Positions 9,350 through 17,670 of a DNA stretch of 64,000 bases are shown here, piece after piece. This stretch comes from Vibrio sinensis (GTDB taxonomy: Bacteria > Pseudomonadota > Gammaproteobacteria > Enterobacterales > Vibrionaceae): contig NZ_QVMU01000009.1 of the NCBI RefSeq assembly GCF_003605645.1, positions 1 to 64,000 of the forward strand, read 5' to 3'. Within the stretch, counting starts at the first letter, position 1; the number at the start of each line of letters is the position of its first letter. The translations under genes and the position numbers were made by a program. The notes beneath the pieces are model-generated. The model was given only the letters and a program-made list of their open reading frames with translations, did not search any database and was not told where the DNA came from.

Positions 9350-10324
9350 AACCTACGCCTCCACTACTCTCCCCAATGATTGGGCTGCCTTTCCTTTTCA
9401 CGATCTTTACTAAAAAACAACATAATAGACATGCTTAATGACTAATTAATCAGTATGTAATGCGCTTTTTCCGTAGCACATCTAAACTATCACATTAGTG
9501 CATTAGCGAAATCTATTATGTTGAGTAATTTTTTTTATCGTACGATAAAGCAAATCGATCGATCAGTATTATCGATCGTGTCGATCGACAGGAGTGATCA
9601 AAACATCATGGAGACAGAATTAAATTCTTTTATAATCAATAAGTTGACTAAAATGTCAGTTAATACGTTAGGCTAACCACGTTAATTACGCATAAATTAT
9701 CGATCCATCCAGATCAATAAAACATCAATTTGAAAATCAATGTATATCAGCTTCATGATAGAAAAATACGACATGCATAAGTTTGAACTAGTGAAAACCT
9801 TGAGATGAAAAATCATGTACTTGTAGATAGAAACTTGAATTTAGAATGAGCTCATTCTGATCAATATCCCAAACCACTAAATTGGAGCTTAAATATTTCT
9901 CTCTTGATTAAGCGATAAAGATCATGAAAGACTAATTTGTGATATCAATCACCAATTAAAAAGTATCGATAACGTTCTGGAGAAAGTAGTACCGTCATTA
10001 TTAAGGAATGAATAACCCACTTTTAAACCAACATAAGGTGTAAAAACCGTCATATTCGATGCATCACAGGCGATACTGAAATTACCACTGTGCGTTCTTT
10101 CATCTCGAATTCCGTTATCTTGGCACTACAAGTCATCAATCCTTTCAACTCTTACATTGGTTAATGTTTAAACGCTATGTAAGAACCTCAGGTAAGCACT
10201 ATTGCACCAAGTAAAGTAAAAAGATGTTTCTGAACTCACATTATTATTCACTCTATTTTTCAACCAAGCTGTTCGGTTGAATGATTTGACCATGGCCTAA
10301 TGCCGGGTACCAGTTAGAAATTAA
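9350..10324. other. Gene-poor AT-rich region with a GATC cluster
   Basis: No gene recognised. The promoter of the signalling cluster should lie near 9350-9500. Between about 9550 and 9930 GATC occurs about nine times, five of them within some 50 bp (9555-9600), many in the context CGATCGATC or GATCAA. This is well above chance for 4-mers and may mean Dam/SeqA-type regulation or a replication-related site; no rctB or iteron series accompanies it. Confidence 0.4.
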
Positions 10325-10546
10325 ACGAAACTTGACCGCGGTAGAGACGCTGTCGCCGGGAATACATTTATCAAACTTTGGGAAACCAAGTTCTATCAGG
10401 AACTTGCACGCACGAGGGGCATTACGTTCGAAATTATTGAGCTGAACGGACGTTTCCCAAATGTACATGGTGTGCCACCAGCGACAATCGAGCGTATGGC
10501 TAGCCAGTTCGAACCTTTCCATGCAGAAACGACGCTTGAGGGTTGA
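10325..10546 (+). pseudogene. Probable 3' remnant of an unidentified gene
   Basis: An open frame of 73 codons without a credible start runs from a stop at 10322 to a TGA at 10544 and encodes a protein-like sequence including WETKFYQELARTRG and GRFPNVHGVPPATIERM. It looks like the C-terminal part of a truncated gene. An overlapping 89-codon minus-strand frame (10253-10522) is also open, so the coding strand is not certain. I do not recognise the family. Confidence 0.35.
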
Positions 10547-10551
10547 TAGCT

Positions 10552-10677
10552 ATGAAAAACACAATCAAAATTAAGGGGCTAGAAACAGCTCTTGAGCAGG
10601 CTCAAATCAGAGCATCAGCACGCAGGCTTACAGAAAATAAAGTCTACGATAATCTAAACAACGTTCAAGCTAGATGA
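10552..10677 (+). CDS. Small ORF of 41 aa, unknown, following the remnant
   Basis: The ATG lies 5 bp after the stop of the upstream remnant, with GAGGGTTGATAG just before it, so it could have been translationally coupled. The peptide begins MKNTIKIKGLETALEQAQ and is basic and helical. Phage head-tail (HK97 gp10-like) proteins can start similarly, but the match is too short to claim. It may itself be truncated. Confidence 0.3.
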   Translation: MKNTIKIKGLETALEQAQIRASARRLTENKVYDNLNNVQAR

Positions 10678-11112
10678 AATCTTATATAATAAAGATCAAG
10701 TGGGCATAAAGGTTTGTATTACAGTCGAAACTAAAGTCGCAGCCAGTTATCAGCGTATACCTCAATCAACTTTGTTAGAACTGTTGTCCTACAAGCTTCT
10801 ACCTAATTAGAAAAATCATCTTGAAGCCTTAAATGTTTATGTAACTATCCCGTCGAATTTCAAGAATACACAATGTACCGTCGGCTTCGGTACACCAAAC
10901 CTAATTAGTTCCGAACACGTTTTTTGAACAAAACTCACACAACAGCCTTTTGTAGGAATAATCCGACTTGAACTTCGTTTTTTATTCTCCAAAATCAGTC
11001 GCTTATTCAACATTTAAATACACCACACAATAGCATGTTTATTAACTGCAACTTATCGGCTGTTTAATGCATGACTAAAAACCTAAACAAAATTAATAAC
11101 AAAGGATATTCC
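10678..11112. other. Chitinase upstream region
   Basis: No gene seen. A perfect 7-bp hairpin (TGTACCG/CGGTACA, 10874-10894) could terminate or regulate transcription. The chitinase promoter and any ChiS-type control site should lie between here and 11,100; I could not identify a specific operator. Confidence 0.4.
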
Positions 11113-13959
11113 ATGAAAAAAACATTAGGAGCAACATTGCTTCTTGTTGCTGGGTTTAGTTTAAGCCCCGTTGCTGCAGCTGTTGCTGAAAATGTAAATA
11201 TTGAGACTTCAGCAAATGAAAGTCAGTGGTGGAGCACGTATAGCGTTGAAATTCAAAATACTTCAAATCAAGATATTGATATGAAAGAATCTACGGTAGA
11301 GTTTCTACTGCCTAATGCAATCAACGATGTTAATTTTGTATCTTCAACGCTCTCATATCCGAGCTGGACGATTGAACATGAATTCACATCTGAAGGTGTT
11401 TATCACACGATCACTTATAAATTTGATGACGGTGTATGGGTTAAAAACACACTTCCTCGTGATGGATCATTCAGTTTATCCTTTGGACTAAATAGCCAAC
11501 TTCCAGATTTCCAATCGTTTGAAAACTCAATTAAATTCAATGGCTCAGGTGGTGGACAACCGCCAACACCAGAGCCAGAGTTAGACTTATCAATTCTTTC
11601 TCCTATTGATGGACAAAAATTGGTATCTAATGAAGCAACCGATATTACGATTTCTATTGCTGGTGAAAGCGCCTCTAAAATCGAATTTTGGGTCGATGGC
11701 AGTAAAATTGCCGAGCAAAGTGTCGAGCAAGATAAAACAGATTACTCGCAATCTTGGACACCAAGTGAACTCGGTTTTGCAACCATCAACGTACTTGTGT
11801 TTGATGAGAAAAACCAACAACTCAAACAGCAATCTGTCACGGTTGAAGTGGAATCTGATCACGATTTCTCAGCACCAGAAATTCGTTTCATTACACCAGA
11901 AAATGGCGCTACTTTTAATAAAACAGAAACCGTATCTATCTCTGTTGATGCGTTCGATATTGACGATGACCTAACCTCTGTTGTTATCGAAGCTAACAAC
12001 GCTCAAATTTGTGAATTTGATGCTAAGCAATCTGAGCCATTTGCTTGTGATTGGCAACCATCACAAGCCGGTTCAGTGACACTGAGCGCAATCGCTACCG
12101 ATGAGCAGAACCTAACAAACACGACAAGTGTACAAATTATCGTTACCGAATCGAGCAACAGCTGTGGCGATGTCGCACCATATCAAGATGGAATCAGCTA
12201 CCAAGTTGGCGATCGCGTTTCGAATGTTGGTGAAGTCTTCTCGTGTACGGTATTTGGCTGGTGTGGTAACCCAGTATGGGCTCCAGGAACTGGACATCCT
12301 AGCTACCCTGATGCTTGGAAAGATGCGTGGCAATCAGAAGGGCAATGTGATCCAAACGCGGTACCTGACATTGGTTTAGAAACGCCTGCTAACGGTGAGC
12401 GTCTATCTCCGAATAAACCTTTTGACGTAATCATCAATGCGGTTGACGAAGACGGCGAAATCGTAAATGTAGAAGCCTTGCTTAACGGTAAGGTTGTCGC
12501 AACAGCTACGCAACCAACATCAAGCAATCAATACAAACTGACGGTTCCAGGTCAGGCAGAAGGTGCTTATGAATTAGTAACAGCAGCTTATGACGACAAA
12601 GGTGCATCAGCGGCAACGGCACCAATTACATTAGCGATTACCGACCAAGATCTTGTCGTTGGATTGACCTCTCCTGTTGATGGTTCAAAATTCACGCAGG
12701 GACGTAGCATTAAACTTGCTGCTGACGCAGAAAGCTTCGTTGGCTCTATTCAGTCTGTGACGTTCAAAGTAAATGAAACGGAGCTAGTCACACTGAATAA
12801 AGCACCATACGAATATGAGTGGGTTGGTGCACAAGAAGGTACCCACACCATTGAGGCTATTGCCATCAATACTGAAGGTGACACGCTAGCAAGCCCAGTG
12901 TCGACAATTGAAGTACAGGAAGCGAAACCAGAAACAGGTTTACGTGATAATCCAGACCGTTCAATTACTTATTTGACCTCGTGGGGACTGACAAACATTG
13001 AAGAACTTCAAAAATCTCAAGGTGATGCATACTTCTTGTCTTTTGGTAAGTGGGACTCTAACGGTAACATCCAAGTAACGGATGGAATGATTGAACCAAG
13101 TTACAACGACTCTTGGATGGCTCCAGGCTACCAGTCATGGACTGAGCTAAAACATAGCCACCCAAATAAAACCATGATGGTTGCATTTGGTGGTCAAACG
13201 CATGAAAGTATGTGGGCTTATATGGAATCACCTGCTGCACGCGAGTCGATTGCCAATGGTCTTGTTGAAATGATGAGCAAGCCTTATCCAGTGTATAAGA
13301 AAAACCTGAAACCAGAAGAGATGGTTGGAGAATGTCTTGCGACGAACTGGTCTGGTGAGTGTGATTACAGCAAATATCAACTTGCTGGCTACGTAAGTAT
13401 TGATGGCATCGATTTCGACTACGAAAAAGCCGCACGCCTTACTGAACAAGAGAACCGTAACCTAGAAGCGTTGATTGATTTGATTCGAACCAAAGTCGGT
13501 AAGAGTAAGCTTATCTCTTTAACAACTTACCATGTAGGTGCCGACCCTGTTGAGTGCGCAAACCCAAGCGTTATTGAAAACTGTTCATTCATCGAACCAG
13601 ATCGTTCTAGCCACCATGGTGAAGTTATATCACTACTTCAAAATACGAAAGAAAGCGTAGATTTCTTCAATGTAATGGCATACGACGCGGGTAAAAACTT
13701 CAAGTACGATGTCGCTATGGCAAACTATGCCAAACACGTTGGTGACCCATCAAAAATCGTGCTTGGTGCAACAATCAATAGCCAATGGGGACCAGATGGT
13801 CGCTTTGTTGAAACTCGTGAAAATAATATTAAACGAGCAAAATGGCAGAAAGCTCAAGGATACGGCGGTTTCTTTATTTGGACGTTAGGCTCAAATACTC
13901 AAAGCCTTTCTATGCAAGAGCAAGTTGAATACTTCAACGACATGATTTCTCACAACTAA
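11113..13959 (+). CDS. Secreted multidomain GH18 chitinase
   Basis: The 948-aa protein hydrolyses beta-1,4-linked N-acetylglucosamine chains. I place the start at the ATG preceded by AAAGGA (11101-11106), 14 codons inside the longest frame, because it gives a clean signal peptide (MKKTLGATLLLVAGFSLSPVAAA). Domains in order: a beta-rich N-terminal carbohydrate-binding-like domain (about 27-140), a Pro-rich linker (PPTPEPE), two Ig-like modules, a CBM5/12 chitin-binding module (about 350-413, with the aromatic AW...AW core), two more Ig-like modules, and a GH18 barrel (about 615-948). The catalytic motif DGIDFDYE spans Asp764-Glu771, with Glu771 the acid. It is monocistronic, with a terminator 13 bp after the stop. 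Confidence 0.95.
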   Translation: MKKTLGATLLLVAGFSLSPVAAAVAENVNIETSANESQWWSTYSVEIQNTSNQDIDMKESTVEFLLPNAINDVNFVSSTLSYPSWTIEHEFTSEGVYHTITYKFDDGVWVKNTLPRDGSFSLSFGLNSQLPDFQSFENSIKFNGSGGGQPPTPEPELDLSILSPIDGQKLVSNEATDITISIAGESASKIEFWVDGSKIAEQSVEQDKTDYSQSWTPSELGFATINVLVFDEKNQQLKQQSVTVEVESDHDFSAPEIRFITPENGATFNKTETVSISVDAFDIDDDLTSVVIEANNAQICEFDAKQSEPFACDWQPSQAGSVTLSAIATDEQNLTNTTSVQIIVTESSNSCGDVAPYQDGISYQVGDRVSNVGEVFSCTVFGWCGNPVWAPGTGHPSYPDAWKDAWQSEGQCDPNAVPDIGLETPANGERLSPNKPFDVIINAVDEDGEIVNVEALLNGKVVATATQPTSSNQYKLTVPGQAEGAYELVTAAYDDKGASAATAPITLAITDQDLVVGLTSPVDGSKFTQGRSIKLAADAESFVGSIQSVTFKVNETELVTLNKAPYEYEWVGAQEGTHTIEAIAINTEGDTLASPVSTIEVQEAKPETGLRDNPDRSITYLTSWGLTNIEELQKSQGDAYFLSFGKWDSNGNIQVTDGMIEPSYNDSWMAPGYQSWTELKHSHPNKTMMVAFGGQTHESMWAYMESPAARESIANGLVEMMSKPYPVYKKNLKPEEMVGECLATNWSGECDYSKYQLAGYVSIDGIDFDYEKAARLTEQENRNLEALIDLIRTKVGKSKLISLTTYHVGADPVECANPSVIENCSFIEPDRSSHHGEVISLLQNTKESVDFFNVMAYDAGKNFKYDVAMANYAKHVGDPSKIVLGATINSQWGPDGRFVETRENNIKRAKWQKAQGYGGFFIWTLGSNTQSLSMQEQVEYFNDMISHN

Positions 13960-13972
13960 ACCATCGCTAAGG

Positions 13973-13994
13973 GGCACTGTCTAAACGCAGTGCC
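13973..13994 (+). terminator. Chitinase terminator
   Basis: A perfect 7-bp stem (GGCACTG/CAGTGCC) with an 8-nt loop is followed by TCATCTTTACT, 13 bp after the chitinase stop. The T tract is modest. Confidence 0.65.
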
Positions 13995-14246
13995 TCATCT
14001 TTACTACTCTAATCTAAATAGATTGGACACATTGCTAATGTGAAATTAAGCATAAACTTCGTTATAGTGTTCGATTCACAGCGCGTTTTGGTCAGCAAAG
14101 AGAAGCGAACTCCCTTTGGATAGTCATGTGAGTTTTGTAAAAAACAGGGGTGGCAATACGTGTGTAGTACACGCCAGAAGCCAGTTTTATCAAATACATA
14201 TGTATCACCTATCTGTGTTAGGTGACTTTTCTATGCTTCAGATACG
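13995..14246. other. Intergenic region left of the element, structured
   Basis: No protein gene seen. It holds two perfect small inverted repeats (CGTGT/ACACG near 14160 and TCACCTA/TAGGTGA near 14205-14225) ahead of the strong hairpin at 14247. A small RNA is possible but unsupported by a clear promoter. Confidence 0.35.
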
Positions 14247-14277
14247 AAAAAAGCCTTTGATAATCAAAGGCTTTTTT
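14247..14277. terminator. Bidirectional terminator, original downstream terminator of tRNA-Ser
   Basis: A perfect 14-bp stem (six A, then GCCTTTGA / TCAAAGGC, then six T) with a 3-nt loop would work on both strands. A related hairpin at 31785-31807 lies in the same position relative to the intact tRNA-Ser. This copy is therefore the host's old tRNA terminator, left behind when the element inserted. Confidence 0.85.
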
Positions 14278-14282
14278 CTAAG

Positions 14283-14314
14283 AATAAGTGGCGGAGAGAT
14301 AGGGATTTGAACCC
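14283..14314. repeat. attL: duplicated 3' end of tRNA-Ser
   Basis: These 32 bp are identical to 31817-31848, which is the 3' end of the tRNA-Ser gene (discriminator, CCA, acceptor strand and part of the T arm) plus 6 bp beyond it. After 14314 the sequence departs from tRNA. This is the classic footprint of tyrosine-recombinase integration into a tRNA gene. Confidence 0.92.
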
Positions 14315-14688
14315 CACCGCTAAAAAAATATTTAACGTAAACCCTTTATTTGAAAAGATTTATTCAATAAAAACTGCAAATCTAGTTACAAACGTTTAAG
14401 TCATTTGACTTGTTAAAAATATTACACAGCATTCGCAAAAAATTCAATTATTTCCCAAGCAATTCTCATGACTCATCATAAAGACTATTAACCTCTTCCT
14501 ACTAACAAAGAAAGCGTATCTCGTCTCAAAACGTGGCAAATGTCAAAGTCTAGTTAAAGCCTAACGGTTTACCTACCATTACAGATTTTTAGCAAATATA
14601 GATTTATGATCCATTGTCAGACAAAATTCCTTTTTATATGCATGTAAACTCATTAGAATAACTAAAAATACTTCTATAGAGTAATCCA
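14315..14688. other. Left end of the element, no gene seen
   Basis: AT-rich non-coding sequence between attL and the first cargo gene. It must contain the promoter of the ATPase-TOPRIM pair and possibly recombinase arm or excisionase sites; none can be assigned by eye. Confidence 0.4.
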
Positions 14689-16275
14689 ATGAAATCTATA
14701 CGCGTACGAAATCTCAGAAGCTTCAATAACACTTCTGAACAACCGTTTATTAACATAAAGCCTATCACCATTTTTGTAGGGAAGAATAGCTGTGGAAAAA
14801 GTAGTTTACTCCGTACTTTTCCACTATTAAGACAATCAGTTGAAGCAAATACTAGTGGACCATTTCTTTGGTATGGTGACTATGTAGATTATGGGGCTTT
14901 TTCTGAAGCTATAAATAAAAACACAACTGAAGAATCAATATTTTTTGATTACAAATTCGACTTGGCCATCTATAATAAAAACTCTTTTATAAGGAGAGAA
15001 AGTCAAACTAGACCTGTTGAATTGAGTATCGAGGTTATAGAAAAGAACAAACGCACTATAGCTAAATCCATCAAAATTAAATTTAACAATACAGATATAT
15101 CAATAGATTACTCAACAAGAAATATATATATTGACGACGTTAAATTACTCTCTCAAATATATATTTACTCTCCTAGTAACGCCATAATACCTGAAATTTC
15201 AATTGAAGATTTTGACAATGATAACTTACATGATTTTGAGAGAACTACATTTTCCAATTCAATACTCAATGAAGATGATGAAGGTGATGAAGATGATGAA
15301 TTACTAATATACTTATCCGAAATAGAGGATACTTACCGTTCGAACAGCGCCATATCTAGAGATATCACTTTAAAAATAGCTAATATATTATTTAACACGA
15401 TCGAAAAACCAACGTTAAAATATGATGATTTTGAAAACAGCATTGTTTCAAGCCTATCATTACTTGATCCTGCGGAGATAAAAAAAATACTAAGCAGCAC
15501 ATTTCAATTAAATAGAGAATTAACTGATTCAGAAATAAACGAGATTCACCGACTATGCTGCATAAACTATTTACCACTTCTTATCGAATCAATTAATAGT
15601 TACTTAAATCAATTTACTAAATCAATCAAGTATGTAGCTCCTTTGCGCGCCACTGCAGAGCGATTTTATCGTTTCCAAGATCTTAGAGTAGAAGAAATAG
15701 ATCATACAGGCTCTAACTTAGCTATGTTGTTGAGAAACTTGCATCTCGCTGAGATGAAACGTTTTCAAGAATGGTCACAAAAAAACTTTGGTTTCTATGT
15801 TTCAGTTCCCGAAACCAATAGTTTACACTACGAAATTAAAGTAACTATTGATAATGAGACACAAAACATTAGTGATATGGGCTTCGGGTTTTCCCAAATT
15901 CTTCCAATAGTTACTACTCTTTGGTTAGAGACTTCCTCACCCCGCCTAAGAAGACGACGTACATCGCTAACATTTGTTTTAGAACAACCAGAATTACACT
16001 TACATCCAGAATACCAAGCAATACTTGCTCGTGTTTTTGCATCAGTTGCATTAAATTATAACAATACAATAAGAAAAGTTAATATTATTTTTGAGACACA
16101 CAGTAAAACTATGATTGATGCTATTGGTGACTTCATAGAAGAAAATAACTGTCCTTCTTTAGCTGCTATATATATATTCAATAAAGAAGATAAAATAACA
16201 AATGTTATTGAATCTAAGTTTGATGAAGATGGTGACTTAGTCAACTGGCCTATTGGTTTTTTTTCAGGCAGATAA
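14689..16275 (+). CDS. OLD/AAA_15-like ABC-type ATPase, ATPase half of a two-gene defence-like module
   Basis: The 528-aa protein begins MKSIRVRNLRSF, typical of SMC/RecF-like ATPases. Walker A (GKNSCGKSS) spans residues 31-39, an ABC-signature-like region reads DMGFGFSQILP near 400, and Walker B (FVLEQPELHLHP) lies around 430-438, followed by a switch His in FETHSK. An acidic insert (EDDEGDEDDE) lies near residue 200. It ends 3 bp before a gene with TOPRIM-like residues. Paired ATPase and TOPRIM genes occur in phage-defence systems such as PARIS (AriA/AriB) and AbiL; membership in either is inferred from architecture only. Codon use is very AT-rich, consistent with transfer. Confidence 0.8.
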   Translation: MKSIRVRNLRSFNNTSEQPFINIKPITIFVGKNSCGKSSLLRTFPLLRQSVEANTSGPFLWYGDYVDYGAFSEAINKNTTEESIFFDYKFDLAIYNKNSFIRRESQTRPVELSIEVIEKNKRTIAKSIKIKFNNTDISIDYSTRNIYIDDVKLLSQIYIYSPSNAIIPEISIEDFDNDNLHDFERTTFSNSILNEDDEGDEDDELLIYLSEIEDTYRSNSAISRDITLKIANILFNTIEKPTLKYDDFENSIVSSLSLLDPAEIKKILSSTFQLNRELTDSEINEIHRLCCINYLPLLIESINSYLNQFTKSIKYVAPLRATAERFYRFQDLRVEEIDHTGSNLAMLLRNLHLAEMKRFQEWSQKNFGFYVSVPETNSLHYEIKVTIDNETQNISDMGFGFSQILPIVTTLWLETSSPRLRRRRTSLTFVLEQPELHLHPEYQAILARVFASVALNYNNTIRKVNIIFETHSKTMIDAIGDFIEENNCPSLAAIYIFNKEDKITNVIESKFDEDGDLVNWPIGFFSGR

Positions 16276-16278
16276 TAT

Positions 16279-17412
16279 ATGTTTGTTATAATTAAAAATT
16301 GCACACCTGAAAAATATAGTGATGATGTAAATAAACAAGCTTCAATTCAAAGCTTTCTTGACGCTCATGGTGAAAGAAAGCATATCGTTTACTGCCCTAA
16401 AAAGACATGCTTAAGCATAGTCAATAGCGGTTTATTCGGAAAGATTCACAATAAGTACTCCAGCGATCTTTTAGATTTAAAAAATGAAATTGGAAGCTTA
16501 AAAAATATCTTCAAAGTAATTCTGACTGTAGATTTCTCATTAGAAGAAAAATATATTAGCAGCATAGTAAATGACAGTCGATTTGAAATCACCTCATCTT
16601 ATCATTACTTATTATCTGATTCATTTAAAAATAGGTGTACGTTTCTAGCAGAAGATGAATCTGACTGTGAATTTTTCACTCTTATTGCTAAAACCATTGC
16701 TAAAATAGAGATAGGAAACTCCGTAAGTTTATCCTTAAATAATCTTGAAGGCGGAGGTTCAAGAACTCATAAAAAATACGAAACAATGCTTTTAGAAAAT
16801 TCGTTTGGACTTTGCATTGTTGATAATGATAAAAAGCATCCTAAAGGATCAGAAGGTGATACTTCAAGAGCTTTTAAACCGAATAAAAATCAACGAGGTT
16901 ATGCTATCAACCAAGAGTCTATTATTCTCGATTTCCACGAAGCAGAATGTATTATTCCACATGAAATATTAATCTCTGTGGTAGATCAATGTAAGATTGA
17001 AATCTTGGATAAAATTGAAACTTTCGAACAATCTAGCGATTATCAATTTCGACGTTACTTTGACCATAAAAATGGTTTTAGTTTATTAAAAGGTTGGGAA
17101 TTAGACTCTCGCTATAAGCAACAATTTTGGAAGCCATTTTTTTCACGAGAACATTTGTTCCAAACAAAACCTTGTAAACCCGTGGATAAATGCATCAACG
17201 CAAAACACAACGTACAGTGTAACAAATGTATAGAAATAGGTGGATTAGGTGAAAAAATATTAGTCGATAGTATCGAAAAAATGAAAGTGGTACATCTTCG
17301 CCCAATATATCTTAGACTTACACCTCATATCAAATCTCAATGGGATTTCATTGGGAGAAAAGTTTTAGATTGGGGCTGTGTACTTTCCTTGCCGCCAATA
17401 AAATCATTTTAG
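16279..17412 (+). CDS. TOPRIM-like effector with C-terminal Cys cluster, partner of the upstream ATPase
   Basis: The 377-aa protein starts 3 bp after the ATPase gene. Its centre carries a TOPRIM-like series: an acidic motif LAEDESD (Glu125 to Asp129), a GGG turn near 155, the DND motif at 182-184, and EAECIIP (222-227), which resembles the Glu-rich third motif of OLD-type nucleases. The C-terminal third has CKPVDKC and CNKC plus a His, a probable zinc site not usual in AriB. It is probably a nuclease (DNA or RNA) released or controlled by the ATPase; this role is inferred. I know no exact family name. Confidence 0.65.
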   Translation: MFVIIKNCTPEKYSDDVNKQASIQSFLDAHGERKHIVYCPKKTCLSIVNSGLFGKIHNKYSSDLLDLKNEIGSLKNIFKVILTVDFSLEEKYISSIVNDSRFEITSSYHYLLSDSFKNRCTFLAEDESDCEFFTLIAKTIAKIEIGNSVSLSLNNLEGGGSRTHKKYETMLLENSFGLCIVDNDKKHPKGSEGDTSRAFKPNKNQRGYAINQESIILDFHEAECIIPHEILISVVDQCKIEILDKIETFEQSSDYQFRRYFDHKNGFSLLKGWELDSRYKQQFWKPFFSREHLFQTKPCKPVDKCINAKHNVQCNKCIEIGGLGEKILVDSIEKMKVVHLRPIYLRLTPHIKSQWDFIGRKVLDWGCVLSLPPIKSF

Positions 17413-17460
17413 TAATTATTTATTCAAGTAATCACTAAATAATCGTAGCGTATCCGATAA

Positions 17461-17504
17461 AAACCCGTCACTAATGCCTCATTCTTTTATAATCGAGTGA
17501 GGCA
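17461..17504. repeat. 14-bp direct repeat plus hairpin, left copy
   Basis: AAACCCGTCACTAA (17461-17474) is followed by TGCCTCA (17475-17481) and TGAGGCA (17498-17504), a perfect 7-bp inverted repeat. The same 14 bp followed by a GCCTC/GAGGC hairpin recur at 23268-23296. Together they flank the mobilization module. The hairpins may simply be terminators of the genes that end here. Confidence 0.55.
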
Positions 17505-17670
17505 CTTACAATTATATAAAAACAAAGATTATCAATATCTATAAAACTTACCTTTATTAGGTTTATCATCGAAATTACGCTGTAATAATCGAATCACAAG
17601 AAAATAGACATTATTTATGTAGAAGGGAATTGCTATTAAACGAGCAAAACCAGTTATATTGCCCCTCTGA

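Noticed and set aside
9550..9930. Chromosome II replication origin
   Set aside because: GATC is enriched, but there is no rctB gene, no regular iteron series and no parAB nearby.
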